Assembly: GCF_943193135.1 (NCBI RefSeq)
Contig: NZ_CALPCZ010000023.1
Coordinates: forward strand, 1 to 41,093
DNA: 41,093 nt
Direction of reading: 5' to 3'
From: Odoribacter lunatus
Lineage (GTDB): Bacteria; Bacteroidota; Bacteroidia; Bacteroidales; Marinifilaceae
Program-made: the position numbers and the translations under genes
The notes under the pieces: generated by a model
Seen by the model: the letters and a program-made list of their open reading frames with translations, nothing else
What the model was told of the DNA's origin: nothing
Database searches by the model: none
Part shown: in pieces, positions 1-10,300 of the stretch
How positions within the stretch are numbered: the stretch's first letter is position 1
How the letters are laid out: each line of letters opens with the position of its first letter

Positions 1-2664
1 TTGCCTTCAACGACGGTGACATCGGTTGGAACGTATTATGTTTATGCGGATGCTGGTAGTGGTTGTACGAGCGATACGATGGCGTTCAGCGTATTATTAA
101 ATACCCGTCCGGTAGTAACGGTAACAGATCCCTTGACAAGTTGTGATAATCAAGTTGATTTGACAGCCACGAGCAGTGATCCTGGAGCCACGTTGAAGTG
201 GTTGAAGAGTGATTATACGTTATTATCTTCAACGACGGTATCAGATGGTGGTACATATTATGTTTATGCAGACGGTGGTACAGGCTGTATGAGTGATACG
301 GTGGCAGTAAATGTATTGCTGAATACCCGTCCTGTAATAACGGTGACAGATCCTCAAACCAGTTGTGATGATAGAGTGGATTTAGTTGCTACGAGCAGTG
401 ATCCTGGAGCAATGTTGAAATGGTTGGAATCTGATAAAACGACATCATTGCCTTCACCTACAGTAATGACTTCTGGTACGTATTATGTTTATGCCGATGG
501 AGGTAGTGGTTGTATGAGTGATACAGTAGCAGTGAGTGTTCAATTGAATACTTCCCCGGTAGTAACGGTATCAGATCCTTTGACGAGTTGTGATGCTAGT
601 GTAGCTTTAGTAGGCACGAGTAGTGATCCGAGTGCTACGTTGAAGTGGTTGGATGGCAGTTATAATGCGTATTTAGGAACGATGGCGACGAGTTCAGGTA
701 CGTATTATGTTTATGCTTCAACGACGGGAGGTTGTACGAGTGATACAGTAGCAGTGAGTGTACAAGTCGGTACACGCCCGATAATAACAGTGACGGATCC
801 TTTGACGAGTTGTGGTTCTAGTGTAAATTTAGTAGCCACGAGTAGTGATCCTGGAGCCACGTTGAAGTGGTTGGATGGCAGTTATAATGCGTTTTCAGGA
901 ACGATGGCGACGAGTTCAGGTACGTATTATGTCTATGCAGATGGCGGCACGGGTTGTCAGAGTGATACAATCCCTGTAAATGTCCAGTTGAATACTTCTC
1001 CAGTAGTAACGGTAACGGATCCTCAGACGAGTTGTGATAATAGTGTAAATTTAGTAGCCACGAGCAGTGATCCTGGGGCCACGTTGAAGTGGTTGAAGAG
1101 TGATTATACGTCCTTGCCTTCAACGACGGTGACATCGGTTGGAACGTATTATGTTTATGCGGATGCTGGTAGTGGTTGTACGAGCGATACACTATCTGTT
1201 GATGTACAGTTCGGGGTTCGTCCGACAGTGACAGCAATGGATCCGCAAACAAGTTGTGGTAATTCTTTGGATTTAGTTGCAGTTTGTAGTGATAATACGG
1301 CAACATTAAAATGGTTAGATAATACTTATACGGACATAAATACAACAACTGTAACAACATCCGGAACATATTATGTCTATGCGGAAAATGGAGACGGTTG
1401 CCTAAGTGATACTGTAACTGTAAACGTATTGTTGGGTACGAAACCCAGTGTTACGTTGCAGCCGCAATATACGTCTTGTGGGAATGATGTAATAGTTGCT
1501 TATTCCGGTTTGACCAATGCTTCGGCTATCGTAAATTGGTTAAATCCGTCAAAGACTATGGTATTGGGAAGTACGAATCCTTTTACCATAACGGGGGTAA
1601 CGCATGAGGAAACTTATTATATTAGTGTAACAGCTGCTGGTTGTGGTGATACATTGCCAGTGACGGTTCGTCCTAATACGAATCCGATTATAACAGTAGA
1701 TGCCGGTGGGTATTCTAGTTGTACGCAGGATGTTACTTTGCAATTGACTTCTATAAGTGATTTGAGTGCAACAGTGCACTGGTTTGATGTGAACAAGAAT
1801 TCTTTAGGTACAGGGAATCCGTATATGTTACATGAAGCTCCTGCTAATAATGGCATACATTATGTGGTTGCAGTTGGGGGTGCTTCCTGTCAGAGTGATA
1901 CATTACCGTTTAATGTGTCTACGGAAACAGAACCTCTTATAACTGTAGAGCCGTTGTTTACTTCTTGTGATACGAATGTATTGTTGCAGTTGTCTTCATT
2001 GAGTGATGCAGGGGCAACGGTGAAATGGTTAGCTCAGGATAAGAGTACGGTTATAGCTACCGGTTCACCTGTTTCTGCAACGATAACTACAAATGGTACT
2101 TATTATGTTTTTGCTGAGGGTACTACGGGTGGATGTAATAGTGATACATTGGAATTTGAGGTAAAAGTGAATACTTTGCCTGAGATAACATTAAATCCGA
2201 GTGGTTATGCAAGTTGTACGGAAACAGTTACGTTGCAGTTATTGGCATTAAGTGACTGGAGCGCATACATAGAGTGGTTGAATCCTGCAGGCCAACTTAT
2301 AGCAACGACAAATCCGGCTGTTGTGAATAACGCTTCTAATGGTTTGTATAAGATAAGAGTAACAGGTCAAGGATGCGCTAATTCGGTAGAACAGACATTT
2401 AATGTTACGGTTAATAACCCGAGTTTGACATTAGGAATTAAACCGAGTTGGGATAATTGTAATGTGAATGTGAATGCCTCTTTAAATTCGCTTTCTGATT
2501 GGGGAGCTATTGTGAAATGGTTTGATGCTAGCGGAAATTATTTTGCAACGGGTAATCCGGTGATTATACCGAATGCACAACCGGGAAATTATTCAGTGGT
2601 AGCACAAGAGCCCATGAATGGTTGTAAGAGTGATACGGTTCATTTTACAGTTGTGAATTGTGAT
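1..2664 (+). repeat. Tandem ~222-bp repeats encoding 74-aa Ig-like units
   Basis: One partial and eleven complete units are visible. The first starts recur about every 222-225 bases (near 119, 341, 563, 788, 1010 and 1232). Units 1-5 are nearly identical in DNA and protein, with TATSSDPGATLKWL or close variants, GTYYVYA and GCxSDT. Units 6-11 diverge progressively and lengthen to about 80 residues. The 77 bases at 1-77 are identical to 1114-1190. The gradient suggests recent expansion or homogenisation at the upstream side and older units downstream. Confidence 0.9.
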
Positions 2665-5600
2665 TCTGTAACAACTATTCTTGCTGTGGCAACGCCGGAT
2701 ACAATTTGTTTGGCTAATACTTCTCAATTGAGTGTAGTTGCTCCAGATGATTATTTCCCGATATCATACAGATGGTCACCAGCGGCAGGTTTGGATGATT
2801 CAACATCTTCTACACCTGTATTTACTCCGACTGCAGCGGGTGATTATACCTTTGATGTTAAGACAACAGATATAAATGGGGTAGAGAAAACGGCTAGTGT
2901 AACTATTCATGTGAAGCCGGATTATGCACCTATGCTTACGGATTTGAATCCTGTTTATTGCTTGGGAGATACGTTAGAAGCATATCTGGCAACGGGAAGC
3001 ATTACTCCTAGTGCTTATGAATGGTATGTAGACGGAGTTTTGCAGACTGGTATTACAGGGGCTAAATTTCCAATGACTACAACAGGGGTTCATCATGTGA
3101 AAGTGGTAGCCATAGAAGGTAATTGCAGGTCTGACGTTGATACGGTGACGGTAGATATTCATAAGGTTACGGTTACTTTACCTTCCGTTACTTCAAGTCC
3201 GGTGGCTGTTAGCAGTTTAATTCAAGGAACTGCAGAAGCTACAGGAGGGACGGCTCCTTATGTATATAATAACATTTCACCTTATTCATTAACGTGGTTT
3301 GGAACAGATAATGATAACTTCCAGTTTGTTGCACAGGCGATGTCCTATCATATTGAAATTTATGCGGTAGACGCTATGGGATGTATTAGTGATACTGTTG
3401 TATACGATATTGATGTAACGGGATATACGCCATTGAGTGTAGATTTGAATTCAGTATATGGAACTGTTGTATGTCAGAACGGTTCTGCTATTTTGGAGGC
3501 AACAGTAAATGGAGGTACAGCTAATTATACTTATGAATGGTATTTACTTGGACAGCCTAATCCGATTAAAGTTGTAACAAGTAGTAGTATGACGGATCAG
3601 TTGATAGTAATGCCTACTGCTACAGAATCCTATTATGTGTTAGTAAGAGATAGCGGTAATCCGTTGGGATTAGGAAGTGATACGATACAGTTGACTATTA
3701 GCCCGACCTTGATAGCTACACCTGCCGATGCAGGTCCTGATATGACTATTGCCAGTGGTGCACAGACTGTTTTGTTGGGAGGTGGTACGAATATTCAGAC
3801 ATGGTTGTGGATGCCTGCGAATATGTTGAACACGACAACTGAATCAACTAAACAATATCCTTTAACGAAAGCACTTACAGCACAACAAGAATATCAATTG
3901 TATGTAACGGATAATAATAATTGTGTCAGCTTACCGGATACGGTGATAGTGAATGTCACTCCGGATGGATTGCATTTGAGTATTGATCCGATTGTTGATA
4001 CATTGTGTTTGGGAAATGATGTGTGGATGGTGGTTCGGGAAGCTACAAATTCGTTAAGTGCATCGGCGACTTTTACATGGACTCCTACTATGACGGAATT
4101 GGAAGTGAAAGGAGATTCTGCGCATTTTGTACCGACGGTAGCAGGTGATTATACCTTTGTTGTTCAGGTAGAAGACGGTAACAAAGTGGCGGCACTAAAA
4201 TCGGATATTCATGTATTGTCTTCTGAAGCTCCGAAGTTTGATTTAGTGAAGAGTGGAACAAATGATTGTCAATATGATACGTTGAAGGTAGTTTATCCTA
4301 GTGGTACGACTAACTTTGCTTCCTCTTATGAATGGAAAGAAGATGGTTCAGTGATTAGTTGTACTGATAGTATATTTGTGGTGACCTTGACGGGACAGCA
4401 TACGTATGAAGTGACAGGTAAATTGGGTGAGTGTAGTTCATCTGTTAAGCAAATTACGGTGGATATGAATCCTACTCCGTTGTTAAGTTTGGCTATAACA
4501 GATAGTTGTGGTGTCGGAAAAGTGGTAGCTACCGGATCCGGTGCAACGCAAAATTATAGTTGGTCTACGATACCTGCCGGTATTGCGACAGTTGAGCAAA
4601 CAGCATTCAATGCGGCAACTTATACGATTTCAGCATCGGGAGCTTATACTATAGAAGTGACGGCGTCTAATGGAACGGTATGTAGTATGACCCGTACATT
4701 GTCGGGAGAGGTATTCGGACGTCCTTCTCTGTTGAATTGGCTGGCACAACCTCAGTCTCCGAATTATCTGGTAAATGATACGGCTTATATTTCTGCAGGT
4801 GTACAAGCAACGGGAGGTACTCCAATTGTAGTTGGTGCAGATAAGGAATATATTTATCATTGGTTTGGCAGTTTACCGAAAGATTCGGTTGAACAGGGAA
4901 TTATTAGTTATTACAATGTATTGGTAAACACTCCGGCTAATTATACAATGAAGGTATTTGCTACGGATGCTAATGGTTGTCCGAGTGATACATTGGAAAA
5001 AGACATTGTAGTCATGGGAGATAGCTTGCTTGTTTCTTTGACATCTCCTTATGGTAATCAAGTATGTTTGGGAGGTGCAGCTATGTTGGTAGCTAGTGCA
5101 GCCGGAGGACAATTAAATTTTGAATATTCTTGGTATAGAGACGGAATTTTACTAAATTCGTCTCATACAAATGGATTAAGCGATACCTTATGGGTTGCTT
5201 ATGCCGATGTGGATAAATATAGTGTGAAAGTGATGGATCAGTCCGGATTGGTAGGTGCTGATTCGATTATGTTGGTGCAGGATCCTACACATACGGCTCC
5301 GATAATTAGTGCAGGACCAGATATGACTATACAAGCGGGTAATAGTACAGTTTTGTTGGGAAGTATTACAACGATGGGTACCGGAGGTACGACAGTGGCT
5401 GATTATGAGTGGCACTGGTCTCCGGCAAGCGGATTAGCAACTCTTGCCGATACGGCTTATCAGTATCCGCAAACAAAACTGTTAAATGATCCCGCATCTT
5501 ATCAATTGTATGTAACGGATGGTGATAATTGTGTCAGCTTACCGGATACAGCCAAAGTTATTATAGATAATATTGACGGATTGTGCGTGAAAGCGACACC

Positions 5601-7314
5601 GGAGACAGATACGATATGTTTGAATAACACAATGACGTGGACAGCTGAGATTACTTGTGGGCCGGTGCAAGGAGCTACTTTTGATTGGACTCCGACAGAT
5701 TTCTTAGTTGGAAAAACCGATACGGCATCGGTTGTGTTTAAACCGGTGGTTGCAGGAGACTATACCTACGCAGTATTGGTGACTGGCGCAAATGGTAAAC
5801 AGGCGGCAGCAAAAGTCAATGTAAAAGTGAATGATGCTTATGCACCGTTATTGGCTTTGAATGGTCATTGGGATTGTCAGAATGATACGATTCAGGTGAC
5901 GAATACAGGAGAGCCGGTGTTAGGCTATACATGGCGTTTGGATGGCGGCAGTCCGTTAGCAGTGACTGGCAATATGTTGGTATTGTCTTTAACAGGGCAT
6001 CATACGGTAACGGTATATGCTGTAGCAGCAAATGGTTGTGTATCTGACACTGTAGGAATTGATGCTACGATTGGTGAAATGCCGGTTGTCAATATTTTGG
6101 AGCCTTCATTTGCTCAATATCGGGATAGTATCTTTACTCTGCATGTGGATCAAACGACGCAATTGCTGAATGGTTCGTTTGATTATCAATGGACTTCTGA
6201 TCCGTCAGGTAAGATAGATGGAACGGATACACTGTTGACGATGCAATCCCAACCTTTGTCCGGTGATGTGGAATATGTATTTAAAGCCAGTAGCAAGATT
6301 AATGCTGCTTGTTCTGCAACGGATACGGTTCGGGCTTATATCATACCGGATTCAATAGCTTTGGATATTGATAAGGATTCTATAACGGGAAATATTCTCT
6401 TGTTGTGGGATCACACGCAACCGGGATTGGAACAGGCGGATTCTGTTCGGGTTATGAGTGTGAAATGGGATGGTTATGCAGTGGCAACACAATATGCATC
6501 GCGAGCTATGGTTGTAGCTGATTCAGATAGATATCTGGTGGATATTTCAAATGATACCTTGGAATTCTTCTATGCCAATGCAAGCCGTTATATCGCTGAG
6601 TTAGGACAGAGTTATTACTCTCGTTCCAGCGATACGGTTGGGTATTTTAAACAGTGGGTTTCTATAATTTCAACAGATTTAGCGGATGATTCATATAATT
6701 ATTTTCTTTATCCTTTTGATATGAAAGCTAAAGGATTAGTTAATATGACAGATTTAGCAAAATATTTTGGTAAAGATATAAGTGGGGATGGGAAATATAA
6801 TATTTTTACACTTTCGTCTTTATCTTATACTGCAACTATGAATACATGGGGAGAAAAACGCTTGAAATATAATAAAACATTAAATGTATTTACAGGAGAT
6901 ACTTCGGATTTAGTTTTAGGTAAAGTATATCAAGTTCGTTTTAGAGAAACTATAGTAGATAAAAGTGATATAGAGTTGTTGTTATATGGAAAATTACCTT
7001 CTGATGTTGCATACGATTTATATGCACAAGGAAGTATTGATAGGTATAATATGATAGCAGCATCTTTATATTCAGTTGATTCCTGCTGGTTGCAGCATAT
7101 TGGAAATAAGATACCTGATAAAGTATCTCTTCAAACTTGGACATTTACGAATCAGAGTTGGAGAAGGCCGAATAAGTATGCAGATTATAATAGTACACTT
7201 AATATTTGGAATCCGCAAGAAATAAATAAAAAGCTTTATATAAGACCATGGACGGTAATTCAGTCTAGAGTTAACATCGAAAAATTAAGTTGGAAGTTTG
7301 AAGATTATAAATAG
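1..7314 (+). CDS. Giant Ig/PKD-repeat surface protein, 5'-truncated by the window
   Basis: The reading frame is open from the first base, so the true start and any signal peptide lie upstream; 2437 residues are visible. Residues ~1-887 are tandem ~74-82-residue Ig-like units, each with a Cys near the start (TSC) and one near the end (GCxSDT), probably a disulfide. Residues ~888-2030 are larger PKD/Ig-like modules, including two copies of AGPDMTI followed by a YQLYVTD/NCVSLPDT strand. Residues ~2117-2437 form a different domain, shared with the next gene and not recognised by me. No T9SS type A or type B sorting signal is visible at the C-terminus. Its stop lies 4 bases before the next ATG, so the two are probably co-transcribed. 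Adhesin or surface-filament function is inferred from repeat type and neighbours. Confidence 0.85.
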   Translation: MPSTTVTSVGTYYVYADAGSGCTSDTMAFSVLLNTRPVVTVTDPLTSCDNQVDLTATSSDPGATLKWLKSDYTLLSSTTVSDGGTYYVYADGGTGCMSDTVAVNVLLNTRPVITVTDPQTSCDDRVDLVATSSDPGAMLKWLESDKTTSLPSPTVMTSGTYYVYADGGSGCMSDTVAVSVQLNTSPVVTVSDPLTSCDASVALVGTSSDPSATLKWLDGSYNAYLGTMATSSGTYYVYASTTGGCTSDTVAVSVQVGTRPIITVTDPLTSCGSSVNLVATSSDPGATLKWLDGSYNAFSGTMATSSGTYYVYADGGTGCQSDTIPVNVQLNTSPVVTVTDPQTSCDNSVNLVATSSDPGATLKWLKSDYTSLPSTTVTSVGTYYVYADAGSGCTSDTLSVDVQFGVRPTVTAMDPQTSCGNSLDLVAVCSDNTATLKWLDNTYTDINTTTVTTSGTYYVYAENGDGCLSDTVTVNVLLGTKPSVTLQPQYTSCGNDVIVAYSGLTNASAIVNWLNPSKTMVLGSTNPFTITGVTHEETYYISVTAAGCGDTLPVTVRPNTNPIITVDAGGYSSCTQDVTLQLTSISDLSATVHWFDVNKNSLGTGNPYMLHEAPANNGIHYVVAVGGASCQSDTLPFNVSTETEPLITVEPLFTSCDTNVLLQLSSLSDAGATVKWLAQDKSTVIATGSPVSATITTNGTYYVFAEGTTGGCNSDTLEFEVKVNTLPEITLNPSGYASCTETVTLQLLALSDWSAYIEWLNPAGQLIATTNPAVVNNASNGLYKIRVTGQGCANSVEQTFNVTVNNPSLTLGIKPSWDNCNVNVNASLNSLSDWGAIVKWFDASGNYFATGNPVIIPNAQPGNYSVVAQEPMNGCKSDTVHFTVVNCDSVTTILAVATPDTICLANTSQLSVVAPDDYFPISYRWSPAAGLDDSTSSTPVFTPTAAGDYTFDVKTTDINGVEKTASVTIHVKPDYAPMLTDLNPVYCLGDTLEAYLATGSITPSAYEWYVDGVLQTGITGAKFPMTTTGVHHVKVVAIEGNCRSDVDTVTVDIHKVTVTLPSVTSSPVAVSSLIQGTAEATGGTAPYVYNNISPYSLTWFGTDNDNFQFVAQAMSYHIEIYAVDAMGCISDTVVYDIDVTGYTPLSVDLNSVYGTVVCQNGSAILEATVNGGTANYTYEWYLLGQPNPIKVVTSSSMTDQLIVMPTATESYYVLVRDSGNPLGLGSDTIQLTISPTLIATPADAGPDMTIASGAQTVLLGGGTNIQTWLWMPANMLNTTTESTKQYPLTKALTAQQEYQLYVTDNNNCVSLPDTVIVNVTPDGLHLSIDPIVDTLCLGNDVWMVVREATNSLSASATFTWTPTMTELEVKGDSAHFVPTVAGDYTFVVQVEDGNKVAALKSDIHVLSSEAPKFDLVKSGTNDCQYDTLKVVYPSGTTNFASSYEWKEDGSVISCTDSIFVVTLTGQHTYEVTGKLGECSSSVKQITVDMNPTPLLSLAITDSCGVGKVVATGSGATQNYSWSTIPAGIATVEQTAFNAATYTISASGAYTIEVTASNGTVCSMTRTLSGEVFGRPSLLNWLAQPQSPNYLVNDTAYISAGVQATGGTPIVVGADKEYIYHWFGSLPKDSVEQGIISYYNVLVNTPANYTMKVFATDANGCPSDTLEKDIVVMGDSLLVSLTSPYGNQVCLGGAAMLVASAAGGQLNFEYSWYRDGILLNSSHTNGLSDTLWVAYADVDKYSVKVMDQSGLVGADSIMLVQDPTHTAPIISAGPDMTIQAGNSTVLLGSITTMGTGGTTVADYEWHWSPASGLATLADTAYQYPQTKLLNDPASYQLYVTDGDNCVSLPDTAKVIIDNIDGLCVKATPETDTICLNNTMTWTAEITCGPVQGATFDWTPTDFLVGKTDTASVVFKPVVAGDYTYAVLVTGANGKQAAAKVNVKVNDAYAPLLALNGHWDCQNDTIQVTNTGEPVLGYTWRLDGGSPLAVTGNMLVLSLTGHHTVTVYAVAANGCVSDTVGIDATIGEMPVVNILEPSFAQYRDSIFTLHVDQTTQLLNGSFDYQWTSDPSGKIDGTDTLLTMQSQPLSGDVEYVFKASSKINAACSATDTVRAYIIPDSIALDIDKDSITGNILLLWDHTQPGLEQADSVRVMSVKWDGYAVATQYASRAMVVADSDRYLVDISNDTLEFFYANASRYIAELGQSYYSRSSDTVGYFKQWVSIISTDLADDSYNYFLYPFDMKAKGLVNMTDLAKYFGKDISGDGKYNIFTLSSLSYTATMNTWGEKRLKYNKTLNVFTGDTSDLVLGKVYQVRFRETIVDKSDIELLLYGKLPSDVAYDLYAQGSIDRYNMIAASLYSVDSCWLQHIGNKIPDKVSLQTWTFTNQSWRRPNKYADYNSTLNIWNPQEINKKLYIRPWTVIQSRVNIEKLSWKFEDYK
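2662..6090 (+). repeat. Higher-order duplicated multi-domain module (two full copies plus a partial third)
   Basis: Three blocks start with related sequence: 2662 (ATPDTICLANT), 3964 (DGLHLSIDPIVDTLCLGND) and 5575 (DGLCVKATPETDTICLNN). Blocks A (2662-3963) and B (3964-5574) follow the same order: an AGDYTF domain, an EW/HHVKV or HTYEV domain, a TGGTxP...WFG domain, an SVYG/SPYG...C domain, then an AGPDMTI domain ending NCVSLPDT. Block B has one extra ~85-residue domain near 4470-4720. Block C holds only the first two domains and then runs into the C-terminal region. This indicates duplication of a whole multi-domain segment. Confidence 0.75.
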
Positions 7315-7318
7315 TCCT

Positions 7319-10300
7319 ATGAAAAAAATTTTATTGTTTGGGATTTATATATTGATGACATTTTGTGTCGAAGCTCAACAAAAAACGTGTAGAGATACAA
7401 CGTGGACGGCTCCTGTAGAGAATATTACAAAGACGTTTAATAATACAGGGAGTTTTAAAACGGAAAGTATGATATGGGTAATGCCTCGATTAAACGGAAA
7501 TTTTATTCCTACGAGCAATGCTTCGTGTATGAGATTTTATGTTGCGTTAGAAACGGAAGCTGTTACCACGACTGTAATAACACCGGGTGTGAGTCCAGAT
7601 ATAGATATGGCAGGAGCAACAGATTTTACGAAATGCTTTTTGACATTTCATGATGTTGGTACAGTTACAACAACACAAGCAATAATCGCATTGGGAAATA
7701 TTGATGCAGATGGCTCATCAATTGGCTCATCACCTGTAAATACGCAGTTTGTAGATTTAGGTGGTCTTTTAGGGCTATCTGTTGAATTTCGAGATTTTGA
7801 TTTTGGAACGTTGAGTGCAGAAAATGTTTCAAATAATTATAATTTGCATATTGTAATAACTTATGATTGTGGAGGAATAAATGAGATTTCAGATAATCTT
7901 TATCCTGCTGGTACATGGGACTATACCGATAAAATAGTTGATTTTACAGGGGGAAAAATTACGATTTCAGTTCCCGATATTACTGCAAATATGTGTGAGG
8001 GAAGTATTTTGAATGTTAGTACAATAGCTACAGTATCGAATGCAGACGGGGCTTATACCATAGCCTTGACTGATGGAGGAGGAACGAATACGTTTAATCC
8101 TTCTTATGCAACTGTAAGTGGGGATAACATTCAGATAGCACAGAATTGTCCTGCTGGAGATTATAAAGTAAAAGCAACAGTAACGGATGCTGGTGGAAAT
8201 ACAGCAGATGCAACATTTGCTTTTGTTGTGAGTGCGAAACCGAATATTACAATTGTTCCTACTCCAGCTGCTACAATTTGTAAAGATGATGCATTGACAT
8301 TGTCTATTACTGATTCTAAAAATGTAGCAAAGCAATATGCATGGAGTGCAGTAGGAACTTCAACAGATGTCAATATTGCATCGCACAGTACTTTTAGTAC
8401 AACTAATGGTAATTATACAGCCGCTCCACAAGGAACAATGACATATCAAGCTATTGCGCGATCAGATGCAGGATGTTTGGATACGACTCAATTGCAGATT
8501 ACAGTAAATGAGGCTCCGTCTGCTACTTTAGCTGCGTCAAAGTCTACTGTTTGTTCCGGGGAGACTATTACTTTGACTGCAACAGTCGCTGCAGGACAGA
8601 CGGCAGATAGTTGGGAATGGGTAAATCCGAGTTCTGCGGTGACAGCCAATACAGTAAATGTTACTCCTGTAAATACAGGAACTTCACCTACTACAATAAC
8701 CTATTTGGTGAAATCTGTAAAAGGAACTTGTAAATCTGCTGACTATACGGCAACGGTTACGGTAAATCCCAAACCGAATATATCAGTTACGAATCAGCCG
8801 ACACCGCAGTGTGAAGGTTCGCAGATTGATTTGGCTTCTGCTACTTTGGGAGGGACAACAGGTTTAACGTTGACATATTATTCTAATGCCAATTGTACTA
8901 ATCCGACGTCTAATTTTCAAACAGTAGCTTTTGCTGATTCTCCTAAATCATTTTGGGTAGTAGGGCAAAATACAACGACGGGTTGTTCAGATACTGTGGA
9001 GTTGAAAGCTACAGTAAATCAGAGCCCGGCTAAACCAACTATTTCCGGTCCTACGGAAGTATGTAAAGGAAGCAATGCGACATTGACGGTTGCTGGGGTG
9101 GCTGGTGTTACTTATAAATGGTATAATGCTTCCAATAATCAGGTTGGTACAGGTACTTCTTATACGACACCAAACCTTACTGCAGCAACTTCTTATACTG
9201 TGGAGGCAGAGGTCGCAGGTGGATGTAAGACACGTTCAGATGCGTATAATATAGCTATAAATGAAATACCTACGGTTACGATATCGACAATTGCAGATGC
9301 TTGTGCCGGAACGGATGTGAATGTGTCGGCAACGGTGACTGGCGGTATGACGCCCTATTCTAATTATGTATGGAGTATGACTGCAACAGGTGGAGGCGCT
9401 AGTTTTGTGGTACAGAGTAATAGTGCACAAGTGTTGGCTACTTTAGGAAAAGGTTTGAATACGCTTGAGTTGACAGTATCGGATGCAAAAGGATGTACGG
9501 CGACTGGCTCTCAAACTGTAGAGGGGGGATATATTCAAGGTGCGGGCTTGACAGCTAATCCGGCTACTTTTATAGAAGGCACTTCTTCAAGTTTAACCTT
9601 GACGGCAATAGGTGTTTCTGCGGGAAATGCCGGTGCTATTACGGGTTATAGTTATAATCGGGTGAATCCGGTGCCGGCTCATTTGGGCAATACGGCATCT
9701 GCAACTTACAATCCTCCATTACCTACAGCATCTACGAAATATCAGGTGGTAATGACGACGGCAAAAGGATGTAAGGATTCTGCTGAAGTAGAGGTTAAAT
9801 ATACAGCGAAGGCTTTGGCTTGGAGTTTGTTGAAAGGAGATACAGTTTGTATTACTGATTTGAGTGACGGAGCTGTATTGAGGGCTAAAGCTATGTTTGG
9901 TACTACACCTTACACGTATACATGGGGTAGTATTCCGTCAGCAGCAGGAATTCAAACTAAAGTTGCACAAGGAGATTCTTTGGTATTGACGTTTAATCCG
10001 ATGACAGCAACGCCTGGAACGTATACTATACAAGTAACTCTTACAGATGCTGAAAGTAAAACGATAAATCAGAGTGTAAAATTGGTTATAGGTGCAACGC
10101 CTGATGTGAAAATTAATGGAGATGCTTCGGCAGATTTGGCAGTTTGTTTGAAATCAACGTTAAATTTAACCGCTTCAACCTCACTTACGGAAGGAGTAAG
10201 TTATTTGTGGAAAGAGCCTTCAACTATAACAGCGCCGACTAGTGCTACTCAATCTGTTGCGACTACAACAGTCAATACGGTAGGGACGACTTATAAGGTT

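Noticed and set aside
1-3. TTG at base 1 as the start of the first gene
   Set aside because: The repeat unit is already in progress at base 1 and there is no signal peptide, so the gene begins upstream of the window.
818-1369. A 183-codon open frame on the minus strand
   Set aside because: It lies entirely within the tandem-repeat adhesin gene, its sequence is low complexity and reflects the repeated plus-strand codons, and it matches no family I know.
1-2664. CRISPR-like or satellite array
   Set aside because: The repeats are ~222 bp, keep one reading frame and encode Ig-like domains without short direct repeats separated by unique spacers.
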